64,000 bases of DNA from Sphaerisporangium sp039871875 (GTDB lineage: Bacteria > Actinomycetota > Actinomycetes > Streptosporangiales > Streptosporangiaceae), in contig NZ_JBDPMD010000001.1 of the NCBI RefSeq assembly GCF_039871875.1, positions 124,001 to 188,000 on the forward strand, given 5' to 3'. Below the pieces are notes generated by a model that was not told where the DNA came from, did no database searches, and saw only the letters and a program-made list of their open reading frames with translations. How positions within the stretch are numbered: the first letter of the stretch is position 1; every line of letters begins with the position of its first letter. The position numbers and the translations under genes are program-made. Of the stretch, positions 49,044-57,777 are shown in pieces.

Positions 49044-49100
49044 GGGGGTGGGGGTGGAGGGGGTCGGGGTGGAGGTTTGGTGGGGGCAATAGGGTTGGGG
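49044..49100 (+). promoter_or_regulatory. G-run cluster (possible G-quadruplex) abutting the LLM gene start
   Basis: The plus strand carries G-runs of 5, 5, 5, 4, 5, 3 and 4 between 49044 and 49100, separated by 1-12 nt. This meets the general rule for G-quadruplex formation several times over. TAGGGT at 49090-49095 is also a possible -10 box, 6 nt before ATG 49102. Confidence 0.55.
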
Positions 49101-49101
49101 T

Positions 49102-50004
49102 ATGAGGATTGGGTTCGGGGTGCCGGTGTCCGGGGCGTGGGCGACGCCGGGGAACATGGTGGCCGTGGCGCGGCGGGCGGAGGAGCTCGGTTACGCGTCG
49201 TTGTGGACGTTCCAGCGGCTTCTGCATCCGGTGGCGCTCTCCATGGGGCCGGTGTACCGGAGCGTGCAGGACCCGGTGGTGACGCTGGCGTTCCTCGCGG
49301 GGGTGACCAGCAGGATCCGGCTGGGGGTGGCGGTGCTCAACATGCCGTTCTACTCGCCGGCGCTGCTGGCCAAGCAGCTCGCCACCTTGCAGGACGTGTC
49401 GCGCGGGCGGCTGGACGCGGGGCTCGGGCTCGGCTGGATGGAGGAGGAGTTCGCCGCGAGCGGGGTGCCGATGGCGGCGCGCGGGCGGCGGGCGGTGGAG
49501 TACCTGCACGTGCTGCGGCAGCTCTGGGCCGAGGGGATCACCTCGCACAAGGGCGAGTTCTACGAGATCCCGCCGTCCTACCAGGACCCGAAGCCCGTGC
49601 CGCCCCCGCCGGTGCTGCTCGGCGGCACCGCCCCCGCGGCGCTGCGCCGCGCGGGCGAGCTGGCGGACGGGTGGATCAGTTCCAGCCGCGCCGACCTGAA
49701 CACGCTCCCCGAGCAGATCTACATTGTAAAGGAGGCGGCCCGGGAAGCCGGTCGCGACCCTGACGAGCTGCGCTTCATCTGCCGGGGCGTCACCAAGATC
49801 GGCGACACGGGGGACGGCGGACGGGCCCGGCTCGCCGGCTCGCTGGACGAGATCAGGGACGACATCGAGGCGATCGCCGCCACCGGCATGACCGAGCTGT
49901 TCCTCGACCTCAACTTCGACCCCGCCGTCGGCTCGCCCGACGGCGACCCCGACGCCGCGATGCGCCGCGCCGAGGAGGCCCTGGAGGCGTTCGCGCCCCG
50001 CTGA
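49102..50004 (+). CDS. LLM-class (luciferase-like, F420-type) oxidoreductase
   Basis: This 300-residue protein has a luciferase-like TIM barrel: MRIGFGVPVSGAWATPGNM, EELGYASLWTFQRL, VTSRIRLGVAVLNMPFYSP, LDAGLGLGWMEEEFAASG and PPVLLGGTAPAALRRAGELA. In actinomycetes most such proteins use coenzyme F420 rather than FMN; the cofactor cannot be fixed from sequence alone. The substrate is unknown. The gene starts next to a G-run cluster, and its ATG has no separable Shine-Dalgarno. Confidence 0.9.
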   Translation: MRIGFGVPVSGAWATPGNMVAVARRAEELGYASLWTFQRLLHPVALSMGPVYRSVQDPVVTLAFLAGVTSRIRLGVAVLNMPFYSPALLAKQLATLQDVSRGRLDAGLGLGWMEEEFAASGVPMAARGRRAVEYLHVLRQLWAEGITSHKGEFYEIPPSYQDPKPVPPPPVLLGGTAPAALRRAGELADGWISSSRADLNTLPEQIYIVKEAAREAGRDPDELRFICRGVTKIGDTGDGGRARLAGSLDEIRDDIEAIAATGMTELFLDLNFDPAVGSPDGDPDAAMRRAEEALEAFAPR

Positions 50005-50095
50005 GCACCTATGTTCACCCGCTGTTGAGCGTGGCGAACCCTGGTGCTGTCATTGTTGTTGCCGTACGCCTGAGACGCCCGAACGCGGGAGAGCA

Positions 50096-50878
50096 GTGAA
50101 CGAGCGCAAGCCGATCGAGTGCTGGTTGTCCGACATGGACGGTGTGCTGGTGCACGAGGGGCTCCCCGTGCCGGGGGCCGACGAGTTCATCCGCAGGCTC
50201 CGTGAGTCCGGCAAACGGTTCCTCGTGCTGACCAACAACTCCATCTACACCCCGCGCGACCTGTCCGCCCGGCTCCGCGGCGTGGGCCTGGAGGTGCCGC
50301 CGGAGGCGATCTGGACGTCCGCGCTGGCCACGGCCCGGTTCCTGGAGGACCAGCGGCCCGGCGGGTCGGCGTACGTCATCGGGGAGGCGGGGCTGACCAC
50401 GGCGCTGCACGAGGCGGGGTACGTCCTGACCGACACCGACCCCGACTACGTCGTGCTCGGCGAGACCCGCACCTACAGCTTCACGGCGATCACCCGGGCG
50501 ATCCGGCTCATCGACGCCGGCAGCCGGTTCATCGCCACCAACCCCGACCCCGTCGGCCCCTCCGCGGAGGGCTCGCTGCCCGCCTGCGGCGCCGTCGCCG
50601 CCATGATCACCAAGGCGACGGGCGTGGAGCCGTACTTCGTCGGCAAGCCCAACCCGATGATGATGCGCAGCGCGCTCAACGCCATCGACGGCCACAGCGA
50701 GACCACCGCGATGATCGGCGACCGCATGGACACCGACGTCGTGTCCGGCATGGAGGCGGGCCTGTACACGATCCTCGTGCTGACCGGCGTGACCACCAAG
50801 GAGCAGGTGGACCGCTACCCGTTCCGGCCCTCCCGGGTGGCCGCGTCCGTCGCCGAGCTGGTGGATCTCATCGACTAG
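50096..50878 (+). CDS. HAD-IIA (NagD-like) phosphatase
   Basis: This 260-residue phosphatase has the HAD nucleophile motif LSDMDGVL (D13 and D15), motif II LTNNS, the conserved Lys in VGKPNPMMM and motif III IGDRMDTDV. The C2 cap between is typical of NagD/AraL-type enzymes acting on sugar phosphates or nucleotides. It is cytoplasmic. GTG 50096 follows CGGGAGAGCA. The next gene starts 39 nt after its stop and may be co-transcribed. Confidence 0.92.
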   Translation: MNERKPIECWLSDMDGVLVHEGLPVPGADEFIRRLRESGKRFLVLTNNSIYTPRDLSARLRGVGLEVPPEAIWTSALATARFLEDQRPGGSAYVIGEAGLTTALHEAGYVLTDTDPDYVVLGETRTYSFTAITRAIRLIDAGSRFIATNPDPVGPSAEGSLPACGAVAAMITKATGVEPYFVGKPNPMMMRSALNAIDGHSETTAMIGDRMDTDVVSGMEAGLYTILVLTGVTTKEQVDRYPFRPSRVAASVAELVDLID

Positions 50879-50917
50879 CTGACGGAACCTGTCAGGTACC
50901 GGGGGAAGGATGGTGCC

Positions 50918-51556
50918 ATGACCGAGGTATATCTGGAGATCGGCCCCAAGAAGGTCTTCGCCTGCGCGTACGACTGGCCGGGGTTGTGCCGCATCGGCAG
51001 GGGTGAGGAGGCCGCGCTGGAGGCCCTCGCCGCCTACGTCCCCCGCTACAAGGTGATCGCCGACCGGGCCGGGCTGCCGTTCGCGCCCGGCGCGTTCACC
51101 GTGGTGGAGCGGGTGCCGGGGGACAGCACCACCGACTTCGGCGCCATCTCCGCCGTGCCGCCCTCCGACACCGCGCCGGTGGACGCGCCGGTCGCCGAGC
51201 GGGACACCGCGCTGCTGTGCGCCGCCTGGGAGGTCTTCGACGAGGTGGCGGGGGTGTCGCCGCAGGAGCTGCGCAAGGGGCCACGGGGCGGCGGCCGGGA
51301 CCGCGACAAGATGATCGATCATGTGCTCGGTGCCGAGCGGGCGTACGCGCGCAAGATCGGCGTGCGGCACCGGCCGTTCACCCTCGAGGACCACGCCGCC
51401 CGCGATGCGATGCGCCGCGACATCGTGGACGTGCTGAGCAAGCCGTCCGACGGCGGCCCGCTCGCGCCCAAGGGATGGCCCGCCCGGTACGCCGCGCGCC
51501 GCCTGACCTGGCACGTGATCGACCACCTGTGGGAGATGGAGGACCGCGCGACCTGA
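50918..51556 (+). CDS. DinB-like (four-helix) protein
   Basis: This 212-residue protein shows an N-terminal beta-rich part (YLEIGPKKVFACAYDWPGLC) and a C-terminal DinB-like helical bundle, with DKMIDHVLGAERAYARKIG and WHVIDHLWEMEDRA. Histidines in the latter motifs could bind metal, as in mycothiol/bacillithiol transferases of this superfamily. A mycothiol-dependent role is possible but not shown. ATG 50918 follows GGGGGAAGGATGGTGCC. Confidence 0.75.
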   Translation: MTEVYLEIGPKKVFACAYDWPGLCRIGRGEEAALEALAAYVPRYKVIADRAGLPFAPGAFTVVERVPGDSTTDFGAISAVPPSDTAPVDAPVAERDTALLCAAWEVFDEVAGVSPQELRKGPRGGGRDRDKMIDHVLGAERAYARKIGVRHRPFTLEDHAARDAMRRDIVDVLSKPSDGGPLAPKGWPARYAARRLTWHVIDHLWEMEDRAT

Positions 51557-51674
51557 GCCCGCGGTTGCCCCGTGGGAACGTTCCCGGACGGCCTTGTGAC
51601 GGCCGCCGGGCTGCGGCAGAGTGTCGGTGTCCCTCCGCCCTGCCCGGGCGGAGTTTCCCCCGGGAGGCCGCGCG

Positions 51675-52526
51675 GTGGCGACGATCGTTGGAGTGCACGG
51701 CATCGGCAAGTACCGCTACTTCGAGGCGGCAGGCACCGCCGCCGGGGCGGCGGACGTCATGCGCGGCAAATGGGACCGCTACCTGCACGCCGGCCTGACC
51801 GGCGGCGCCCCCTACGACGGCCGTTCCTACGTCGGGGAGGTGGCCTACTACGCCCACCTGCTGCGCGACCAGGTGCCCGCGGCGACCAAGAGCGACCTGC
51901 GCAAGATGGACCCCGCGTCCCAGCTCGTGCTGGCCGACTGGATGAAGCAGCTCGGCGGCGCGAGGTCGGTGGCGGGGGAGACGCTGACCGGGCTGATCCA
52001 CCGGTTCACCGGGTGGCTGATGCTGAGGCTCGGGCCGCACGCCAAGGAGTTCGCCGAGAACTTCTGCCCCGAGGTCGCGGCGTACTTCGCCGGCGGCCGG
52101 GCCGCCGCGCGGGTGCGGGCCCGCGACGTGGTGGCGGACGCGGTGCGGCGGCACCGGCCGGAGGTGCTGATCGCGCATTCCCTCGGCAGTGTGGTGGCGT
52201 ACGAGGCGCTGTGCGCCCACCCGGAGCTGTCGGTGGAGCTTTTCGTGACGCTCGGCAGCCCGCTCGGCATGCGCCAGGTGGTGTTCGACCGGCTCCAGCC
52301 GCTGCCGGTGAAGGGGCGGGGCGGCCGCCCGCCGGGGGTGCGCCGCTGGGTGAACATCTCCGACAAGGACGACATCGCCGCCATCCCCGGTGCGCTGCGG
52401 GGCCAGTTCGACGGCGTCGCGCTGGACCAGCAGGTCAACATCGACTGGGCCGACTTCCACACCGTGCGCAACTACCTCGGCTGCGGGGCGCTCAACGAGC
52501 ACCTGAAGCCGTTCCTGCGCGCCTGA
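51675..52526 (+). CDS. Alpha/beta hydrolase with HGIGK motif
   Basis: From GTG 51675 the product has 283 residues. It starts ATIVGVHGIGKYRYFEA, where the HGIGK acts as the oxyanion-hole strand, and has the nucleophile elbow LIAHSLGSVVAYEAL (Ser near 159), then FVTLGSPLGMRQVV. The His may be in WADFHTVRNYLG near the C-terminus. This resembles lipase/peptidase-like hydrolases that in actinomycetes are often effectors or solitary proteins of unknown substrate. GTG 51675 follows GGGAGGCCGCG; the frame is open from 51621. Confidence 0.8.
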   Translation: MATIVGVHGIGKYRYFEAAGTAAGAADVMRGKWDRYLHAGLTGGAPYDGRSYVGEVAYYAHLLRDQVPAATKSDLRKMDPASQLVLADWMKQLGGARSVAGETLTGLIHRFTGWLMLRLGPHAKEFAENFCPEVAAYFAGGRAAARVRARDVVADAVRRHRPEVLIAHSLGSVVAYEALCAHPELSVELFVTLGSPLGMRQVVFDRLQPLPVKGRGGRPPGVRRWVNISDKDDIAAIPGALRGQFDGVALDQQVNIDWADFHTVRNYLGCGALNEHLKPFLRA

Positions 52527-52537
52527 TCCCGGCCGGG

Positions 52538-52543
52538 TAATAT
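52538..52543 (+). promoter_or_regulatory. -10 box (TAATAT) of the HAD hydrolase gene, leaderless spacing
   Basis: TAATAT ends 7 nt before ATG 52551, within the 24-nt gap after the hydrolase gene. The -35 region is not convincing (TTCCTG with a 20-nt spacer). Confidence 0.45.
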
Positions 52544-52550
52544 CGCGATC

Positions 52551-53153
52551 ATGAAATGGGTGCTGTTCGACTACGGGGAAGTTCTGTGCCACGCCCAGCC
52601 CGAGGAGGACCGCACCCGGCTGGCCGAGGCCGCCGGCATCGACGCGGGCGCGTTCTGGGAGGGCTACTGGCGGCACCGGCTGGAGTTCGACCGCGGCACG
52701 CTGACGCCGCGGCAGTACTGGTCGCTGGTGCTCGGCCGCCGCGCCGCCGAGGCCGAGGCCGCGCGGCTGGTGGAACTGGACGTGCGGAGCTGGAGCCACG
52801 CGAACCCGGACAGCGTGGCCGTCATGGAGGAACTGGCGGCCGACGGCCGCGCGGTGGCGCTGCTGTCCAACGCGCCCATGTGCGTGGCCGAGGGCGTCGA
52901 GCGGCTGCCCTGGATCCGCACGATGCCGGCCCGCTTCTACAGTGCGCGGCTCGGGCTGGTGAAACCCGACACGGAGATCTACCTGCGGGTGGCCGACGAG
53001 CTCGGCTGCGGTCCCGGTGAGGTGGTCTTCGTGGACGACCGGCTCGCCAACGTCGAGGGCGCGGAACGGGCCGGCATGGCGGCGGTGCACTTCCGCGACG
53101 CCGGCGCGCTGCGCGCCGACCTGGAGGCCGTGCTCGACCGCCCGTCCCGCTGA
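52551..53153 (+). CDS. HAD-IA hydrolase
   Basis: This 200-residue protein has motif I FDYGEVL (nucleophile D7; the usual second Asp is Gly, as in several actinomycete HAD-IA proteins), motif II LLSNAPM, the Lys in LGLVKPDTEIY and motif III VFVDDRLANVEGA. The loss of the general-acid Asp may mean altered phosphatase activity or a dehalogenase/epoxide-type reaction. The ATG lies 7 nt after TAATAT and lacks a Shine-Dalgarno. Confidence 0.88.
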   Translation: MKWVLFDYGEVLCHAQPEEDRTRLAEAAGIDAGAFWEGYWRHRLEFDRGTLTPRQYWSLVLGRRAAEAEAARLVELDVRSWSHANPDSVAVMEELAADGRAVALLSNAPMCVAEGVERLPWIRTMPARFYSARLGLVKPDTEIYLRVADELGCGPGEVVFVDDRLANVEGAERAGMAAVHFRDAGALRADLEAVLDRPSR

Positions 53154-53238
53154 CATTCCCTTCCGCTGACCTGCGCATATGTCTCGTTTGCCGTACTCGC
53201 GGGCATACGCCAGACAATAGTGAGGCGAGGGGGACACG

Positions 53239-53511
53239 ATGGAAGTCACCGGAATCATCAGCGCCATCATCGTCGGGTTGGTGATCGGCGCGCTCGCGCG
53301 CCTGCTCATCCCAGGCCGCCAGGCGATCCCGATCTGGCTTACCATCGTGATCGGCATCATCGCCGCACTGATCGGCACCGCCATCGCCGCCGGGCTCGGG
53401 GTCGCGACGACACGGGGCATCGACTGGATCGAGCTGATCATCCAGATCGTGCTCGCCGTGGTCGGCGTCATGGGGGCGAGCTACGCCTACAGCCACAAGA
53501 AGGTGAGCTGA
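53239..53511 (+). CDS. GlsB/YeaQ/YmgE-family small membrane protein
   Basis: This 90-residue protein has three hydrophobic segments (about 4-22, 31-52 and 64-82) and the family pattern GIISAIIVGLVIGALARLLI with PGRQ following. GlsB-like proteins accompany general stress responses, for example beside Asp23 in Firmicutes. The ATG at 53239 follows GCGAGGGGGACACG, a good ribosome-binding site. It appears monocistronic. Confidence 0.88.
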   Translation: MEVTGIISAIIVGLVIGALARLLIPGRQAIPIWLTIVIGIIAALIGTAIAAGLGVATTRGIDWIELIIQIVLAVVGVMGASYAYSHKKVS

Positions 53512-53675
53512 CGGTGCGGGCGCCTGGATTTCGCCAGGTGTGCCGCAACTCGTCGCCGTCCCTTCGGCCGGGATTCAAATACGGTGGGTAACCCGCGCTT
53601 CTGTGCCGCAGGTGTTCACGCGGCCGACATCACCCACTCGCCCGCAGGTCAAGCGGACCGTCTGCACTTGGGGAC

Positions 53676-55250
53676 GTGGAGCAGAACCCCTCACGCAGAG
53701 TGTTCCTCGCCGCCGCCGCCACGGGGGCCGGCGGCCTCGTCCTCTCCTCGTCCGCCGCCGCGTCCGCCGCGCGGCAGGCCCCCCTCCCGGCCGTCCGCCC
53801 CGCCCGCGCCGCGGCGGACCCGTTCACGCTGGGCATCGCCTCGGGAGACCCCGCGCCGGACGGGGTCGTGTTGTGGACCCGCCTGGCGCCGGACCCGCTG
53901 ACGCCCGACGGGCACGGCGGCATGCCGGCCAGGGACGTGACGGTGGAGTGGCAGATCGCCGAGGACGAACGGTTCCGCCGCGTGACGCGCTCGGGCGAGG
54001 AGACCGCCCGTTACGGGTCCGCGCACACCGTGCACGTCGAGGCCGAAGGGCTGGAACCGGGCCGGGAGTACTTCTACCGGTTCCGCGCCAACGGCCACGT
54101 GTCGCAGGTGGGCCGCACCCGCACCGCGCCGGACGCCGTCAGCCCGTTCACGTTCGCCGCGGTGTCCTGCGCGCAGTTCGAGCACGGCTACTACACCGCG
54201 TACCGCCGCATGGCCGAGCAGGAGCCGGACCTGGTGGTGCACCTCGGGGACTACATCTACGAGTACTCCGGCGGCGTGTACACCGCCGCGCAGGGCAACG
54301 TACGGCGGCACGTGGGCGGCAAGCTGCAGACCCTCGCCGACTACCGGCTGCGGCACGCGCAGTACAAGACCGACCCCGACCTGCAGCTCGCCCACCAGGG
54401 CAGCCCGTGGCTGGTGGTGTTCGACGACCACGAGGTGGAGAACAACTGGGCGGGCGGCAACCCCGGCACGCCGGTGCCCGCGTTCGACGCCCGCAAGGCC
54501 GCCGGCTTCCAGGCGTACTACGAGAACATGCCCCTGCGCCGCTCGTCGGTCGCGCGCGGCACCCGCATCAAGCTCAACCGCCGCGTGACATGGGGCCCGC
54601 TGGCGACGTTCCACATGCTCGACACCCGCCAGTTCCGCGACGACCAGCCCTGCGGCGACGGCATGCGCTCCGGTTGCGACGAACGGCTGGGCCAGGAACG
54701 CGTCCTGCTCGGCAAGAGCCAGCGCGAGTGGCTGGAACAGGGCCTGCACGGCTCCGACGCCGCCTGGAACCTCATCGCGCAGCAGATCATCGTCGGCCAG
54801 CGCGACTACCACCTCGGCCCCGGCCGCCAGATCAGCGTGGACGCCTGGGACGGCTACCCCGCCGAACGCGACCGCCTCCTCACCACCCTCTCCACCTCGG
54901 CCGCCGCCAACCCGGTGGTCCTGACCGGCGACGCCCACGTGGGCTCCGCCTCCGACCTGCTCCTGGACTTCGACGACCCCGACTCCCCCCGCGTAGGCGT
55001 GGAACTGGTCGCCACCTCCGTCTCCAGCGACGGCGACGGCTACCACGACCCCGCCAGGGACGCCACCCTGCGCGCGGAGAACCCCCACCTGAAGTTCGTC
55101 AACGAACGCCGCGGCTACATCATGTGCGCCGTGACCCCCACGGCCCTGAAGGCCGACTTCCGCACCCTGAACTACATCAGCAAGAAGGGCGCCCCCGCCA
55201 GGACCGCCGCCTCCTTCACCGTCCCGGCCGGCGAACGCGTCCTCACCTGA
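53676..55250 (+). CDS. phoD: PhoD-type alkaline phosphatase with Tat signal
   Basis: The 524-residue product begins EQNPSRRVFLAAAATGAGG, a twin-arginine signal with an SRRVFL core. A PhoD N-terminal domain (FTLGIASGDPAPDGVVLWTR) is followed by the metallophosphatase domain: VSCAQFEHG, VVHLGDYIYEY, VVFDDHEVENNW and VLTGDAHVG. The family uses Fe and Ca in its active site and releases phosphate from diesters and monoesters outside the cell. GTG 53676 has GGGGAC upstream. A PHO-box could not be confirmed. It ends in a strong terminator. Confidence 0.94.
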   Translation: MEQNPSRRVFLAAAATGAGGLVLSSSAAASAARQAPLPAVRPARAAADPFTLGIASGDPAPDGVVLWTRLAPDPLTPDGHGGMPARDVTVEWQIAEDERFRRVTRSGEETARYGSAHTVHVEAEGLEPGREYFYRFRANGHVSQVGRTRTAPDAVSPFTFAAVSCAQFEHGYYTAYRRMAEQEPDLVVHLGDYIYEYSGGVYTAAQGNVRRHVGGKLQTLADYRLRHAQYKTDPDLQLAHQGSPWLVVFDDHEVENNWAGGNPGTPVPAFDARKAAGFQAYYENMPLRRSSVARGTRIKLNRRVTWGPLATFHMLDTRQFRDDQPCGDGMRSGCDERLGQERVLLGKSQREWLEQGLHGSDAAWNLIAQQIIVGQRDYHLGPGRQISVDAWDGYPAERDRLLTTLSTSAAANPVVLTGDAHVGSASDLLLDFDDPDSPRVGVELVATSVSSDGDGYHDPARDATLRAENPHLKFVNERRGYIMCAVTPTALKADFRTLNYISKKGAPARTAASFTVPAGERVLT

Positions 55251-55262
55251 GCCACCCACCCC

Positions 55263-55304
55263 GGCGCCCGGCCCCTTCATCTCCCGCGTAAGGGGCCGGG
55301 CGCC
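55263..55304. terminator. Strong intrinsic terminator after phoD
   Basis: GGCGCCCGGCCCCTT (55263-55277), a 12-nt loop and AAGGGGCCGGGCGCC (55290-55304) form a perfect 15-bp stem followed by TTTCT on the plus strand. It also separates the convergent FG-GAP gene. Confidence 0.92.
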
Positions 55305-55362
55305 TTTCTCACGCGGGACGCCGGCGTGGCGGCCGGGGGGAGTCACCCGGGTGGCCGCAGCC

Positions 55363-56787
55363 CTACCGGGTGACGGCGTAGCCGAACAGGGCGCCCGCGG
55401 GACCGGACAGGACGGTGGCGCCGGCGGGACGCAGGCCGGTGGAGGAGCCCTTGCGGACGACGGACGGGACCAGGGTGACGCGGCCCGCGCCGGGGGCCCC
55501 CACCACCAGGCCGGACGGGGTGACGGCCACCGACGTGCCGTACGCGTCGCCGGGGTGTCCCTTGCGGCCGTGGACGGTCACGTTGTGGTTGGCGGTCAGG
55601 CCCCCGGTGCGGGTCCCGGCGAGGACCAGTACCGCGTTGCCGCCGGGGAGGCCGATGGCGAGCTCGGCGTCGCCGTCGCCGTTGAGGTCGCCGGCGGCGA
55701 GGGCCGAGCCGAGCCGGTCGGTGGGCCGGTTGCGCCCGGCGACGCCCTTGCTCTTGCGTGACCAGAACTCGCTGCCGATCGCGGTGAGCCCCCCGCCGCG
55801 CCCGTACAGCACATGCACCGCGCCGTCGCCGTACATCGGGCCGTCCTGGTAGGCGTCCAGGCCCTCCCCGGGCACCCCCGCCGCCAGGTCGTCCCGCCCG
55901 TCCCGGTTGAAGTCACCCACGGCGAGCGTGGTCCCGAGGCCGTCCCACTTCTCCGAGTCCCCCGGCATGCCGGGGGAGTTCTGGGTGTAGACACCGGACT
56001 GCCGTGCCCGCGGGTCGGCGATGGTGAACGACCCGGCGCCCATCTTCTCGCCCACGTCGTCCCCGGGGGCACCGATCGCCACCTCGTCGTCGCCGTCCCC
56101 GTCGAAGTCCCCGGCCGCGACGGCGCCACCGAACTGGTCGGTCTCGGCGGGGTCCTGCCCGACCCAGCGGGTCCGCTGCGTGACGAGGCTCCCCGTGCCG
56201 TCCGGCTCGCGGCCCCGCATGCCGAACAGCGCGACGCCCCCGCCCCCCTCCAGGCCCGGCATGCCCACGACCAGCTCGTCGTCCCCGTCCCCGTCCAGGT
56301 CGCCCGCCGCGAGCGCCGCCCCGAACCGGTCGGTGCCCCGGGACAGCTTCAGGTGGGTGACGTCCAGCGTGCCGTACGGCTTCAGCCCCCGCGGCGTGCC
56401 ACGCAGCAGGTGCACCACGCCGTTGCCGTCCGCGCCGTCGGGCACCGGCGTGCCCGCGAACTCCTCCGAGGCGCCGATCGCCAGGTCGGCGCACCCGTCG
56501 CCGTCGAAGTCCCCGGTCGTCACGGCCGAGCCGAACGAATCGCCCCGTTCGGGGGTGTCAGGGATCCCGGAGGAGCCCTGCGTCAGGGTCGCCACCGACT
56601 TCGAACCCCGGTACAGCGTCACCGACCCGGCGCGCGACCGCCCGTCCACCGTGGCGTACGGGGCGGCGACGGCGAGCACGGGGCCGGCGCAGGCGGCCGC
56701 CGAGGCGGGGGAGGGGAGGATCGGCAGGCAGGGCACGATCGCCAGGGTCGCGGCGGCGAGCAGGCGGGGCGCACGCGAGGCACTCAT
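55363..56787 (-). CDS. Secreted FG-GAP (integrin-alpha-like) repeat protein
   Basis: This 474-residue protein has a signal peptide (hydrophobic to about 30, PASAAA) and a propeller built from FG-GAP repeats. Calcium loops are visible as DFDGDGCADLAIGA, DLDGDGDDELVVGM, DFDGDGDDEVAIGA, DFNRDGRDDLAAGV and DLNGDGDAELAIGL. It should be extracellular and calcium-binding; similar proteins are abundant in actinomycetes without a known role. ATG 56787 is chosen because the signal peptide starts there; the frame is open to 56826. The ribosome-binding site is weak. Confidence 0.88.
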   Translation of the reverse strand: MSASRAPRLLAAATLAIVPCLPILPSPASAAACAGPVLAVAAPYATVDGRSRAGSVTLYRGSKSVATLTQGSSGIPDTPERGDSFGSAVTTGDFDGDGCADLAIGASEEFAGTPVPDGADGNGVVHLLRGTPRGLKPYGTLDVTHLKLSRGTDRFGAALAAGDLDGDGDDELVVGMPGLEGGGGVALFGMRGREPDGTGSLVTQRTRWVGQDPAETDQFGGAVAAGDFDGDGDDEVAIGAPGDDVGEKMGAGSFTIADPRARQSGVYTQNSPGMPGDSEKWDGLGTTLAVGDFNRDGRDDLAAGVPGEGLDAYQDGPMYGDGAVHVLYGRGGGLTAIGSEFWSRKSKGVAGRNRPTDRLGSALAAGDLNGDGDAELAIGLPGGNAVLVLAGTRTGGLTANHNVTVHGRKGHPGDAYGTSVAVTPSGLVVGAPGAGRVTLVPSVVRKGSSTGLRPAGATVLSGPAGALFGYAVTR

Positions 56788-56913
56788 ACTCCGGATGGTC
56801 TCCGCCGATCCGGACACCTGCCCCACGACAGCATGAAGTCCCCGCGTCGGGTACCTGAACGTCGGCGTCAGCCCGGGGGGCGGGCTCCTGTCAGACGGCC
56901 GGCGTGGGAGGCG

Positions 56914-57522
56914 TCAGGCGGGGGTCGTCGCCCCGGGGAGGGCGAACGCGACCGCCTGCCCGGCGCCTCCCGTGGACAGCGTGGTGGGATACGCGACGCA
57001 GCGTCCCCCCGACAGCAGGTGCGCCAGGAGCAGCCCCCGGCCGCCCTCGTCGAGCAGGTCGAGCCCGTCCGGCTCGCCCGCCGCGTGCAGGCGGGCCAGC
57101 AGCCCCGCCACCGCGCCCGGCTCCGTGCCGCCGTCCACCACCTCGCACCACATCGGGATGCCGCTCAGATAGTGCACGCGCAGCTCGTACGGCCCGGGCG
57201 CGTGCCGTTCGGCGTTGGCGGCCAGCTCGGCGACGATGAGTTCCGCCTCCCCGGCACCCTCCTCGGTGACACCCGTGCCGGCCAGCGCCTCGCGGACGGC
57301 CGCGCGCGCGGCGCGCGAGGCCGTCCCCGCCCGCAGCCGGGTGACCAGCACGCGGAACGTGCCCCGGTGCCGCACCGGCCACTCGGGGTGGGCGGCCTCA
57401 CGGTGCCGGTGGGCGTCGGTGACCTGGACGGCGTCCCGCAGGCGGGCCGCGGCCTCGCGCAGGCGTCCCCGGAACCGGGCGTGCTGAACAGGCTGGTGGG
57501 GGGCGGGCTCCTCGCCGCGCAT
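56914..57522 (-). CDS. RsbW-like ATP-binding regulatory protein (HATPase_c)
   Basis: This 202-residue protein has an HATPase_c domain in its second half: N-box AELIVAELAANAERHA near 92-107 and EGGRGLLLAHLLSGGR near 158-173. The first 50 residues are hydrophilic and of low complexity. Anti-sigma/serine-kinase-type ATPases of this form lie beside XRE/TPR regulators in many actinomycete genomes, which matches the divergent gene at 57778. ATG 57522 follows GGGAGTGACAGCTC. Confidence 0.85.
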   Translation of the reverse strand: MRGEEPAPHQPVQHARFRGRLREAAARLRDAVQVTDAHRHREAAHPEWPVRHRGTFRVLVTRLRAGTASRAARAAVREALAGTGVTEEGAGEAELIVAELAANAERHAPGPYELRVHYLSGIPMWCEVVDGGTEPGAVAGLLARLHAAGEPDGLDLLDEGGRGLLLAHLLSGGRCVAYPTTLSTGGAGQAVAFALPGATTPA

Positions 57523-57663
57523 GAGCTGTCACTCCCTGGGTCGCCCGGACAGGGTGGGCCGGCGGAGGAAGGCGCGGTGATCCTCCGGCAGGTTGCTTCC
57601 GATGGTGAGATACACCGACCCGTGCGGGTAAGCCGTGACACCGATACCGAAGACGGATACGCG

Positions 57664-57697
57664 GCGATCGGCAGGACCGATCGGCTTCACCGATCGG
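57664..57697. promoter_or_regulatory. Operator-like array: palindromic GATCGG boxes with exact 13-nt spacing
   Basis: GCGATCGG (57664-57671), CCGATCGG (57677-57684) and CCGATCGG (57690-57697) recur every 13 nt in the 255-nt divergent region. The last two are perfect 8-bp palindromes. The array is a candidate binding site for the XRE/TPR regulator. Confidence 0.6.
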
Positions 57698-57777
57698 TCG
57701 GCCCGAAAACACCGCGAGGCGCCGTACGGCCTGGTTATCTGGAGTCCTTCCCCTGACTTGACCGTTGCGAGGTCGGC

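Noticed and set aside
53614..53635. Possible PHO box upstream of phoD (GTTCACG)
   Set aside because: The expected second 11-nt direct-repeat unit is not convincing (CGACATC), so phosphate control could not be supported from sequence.
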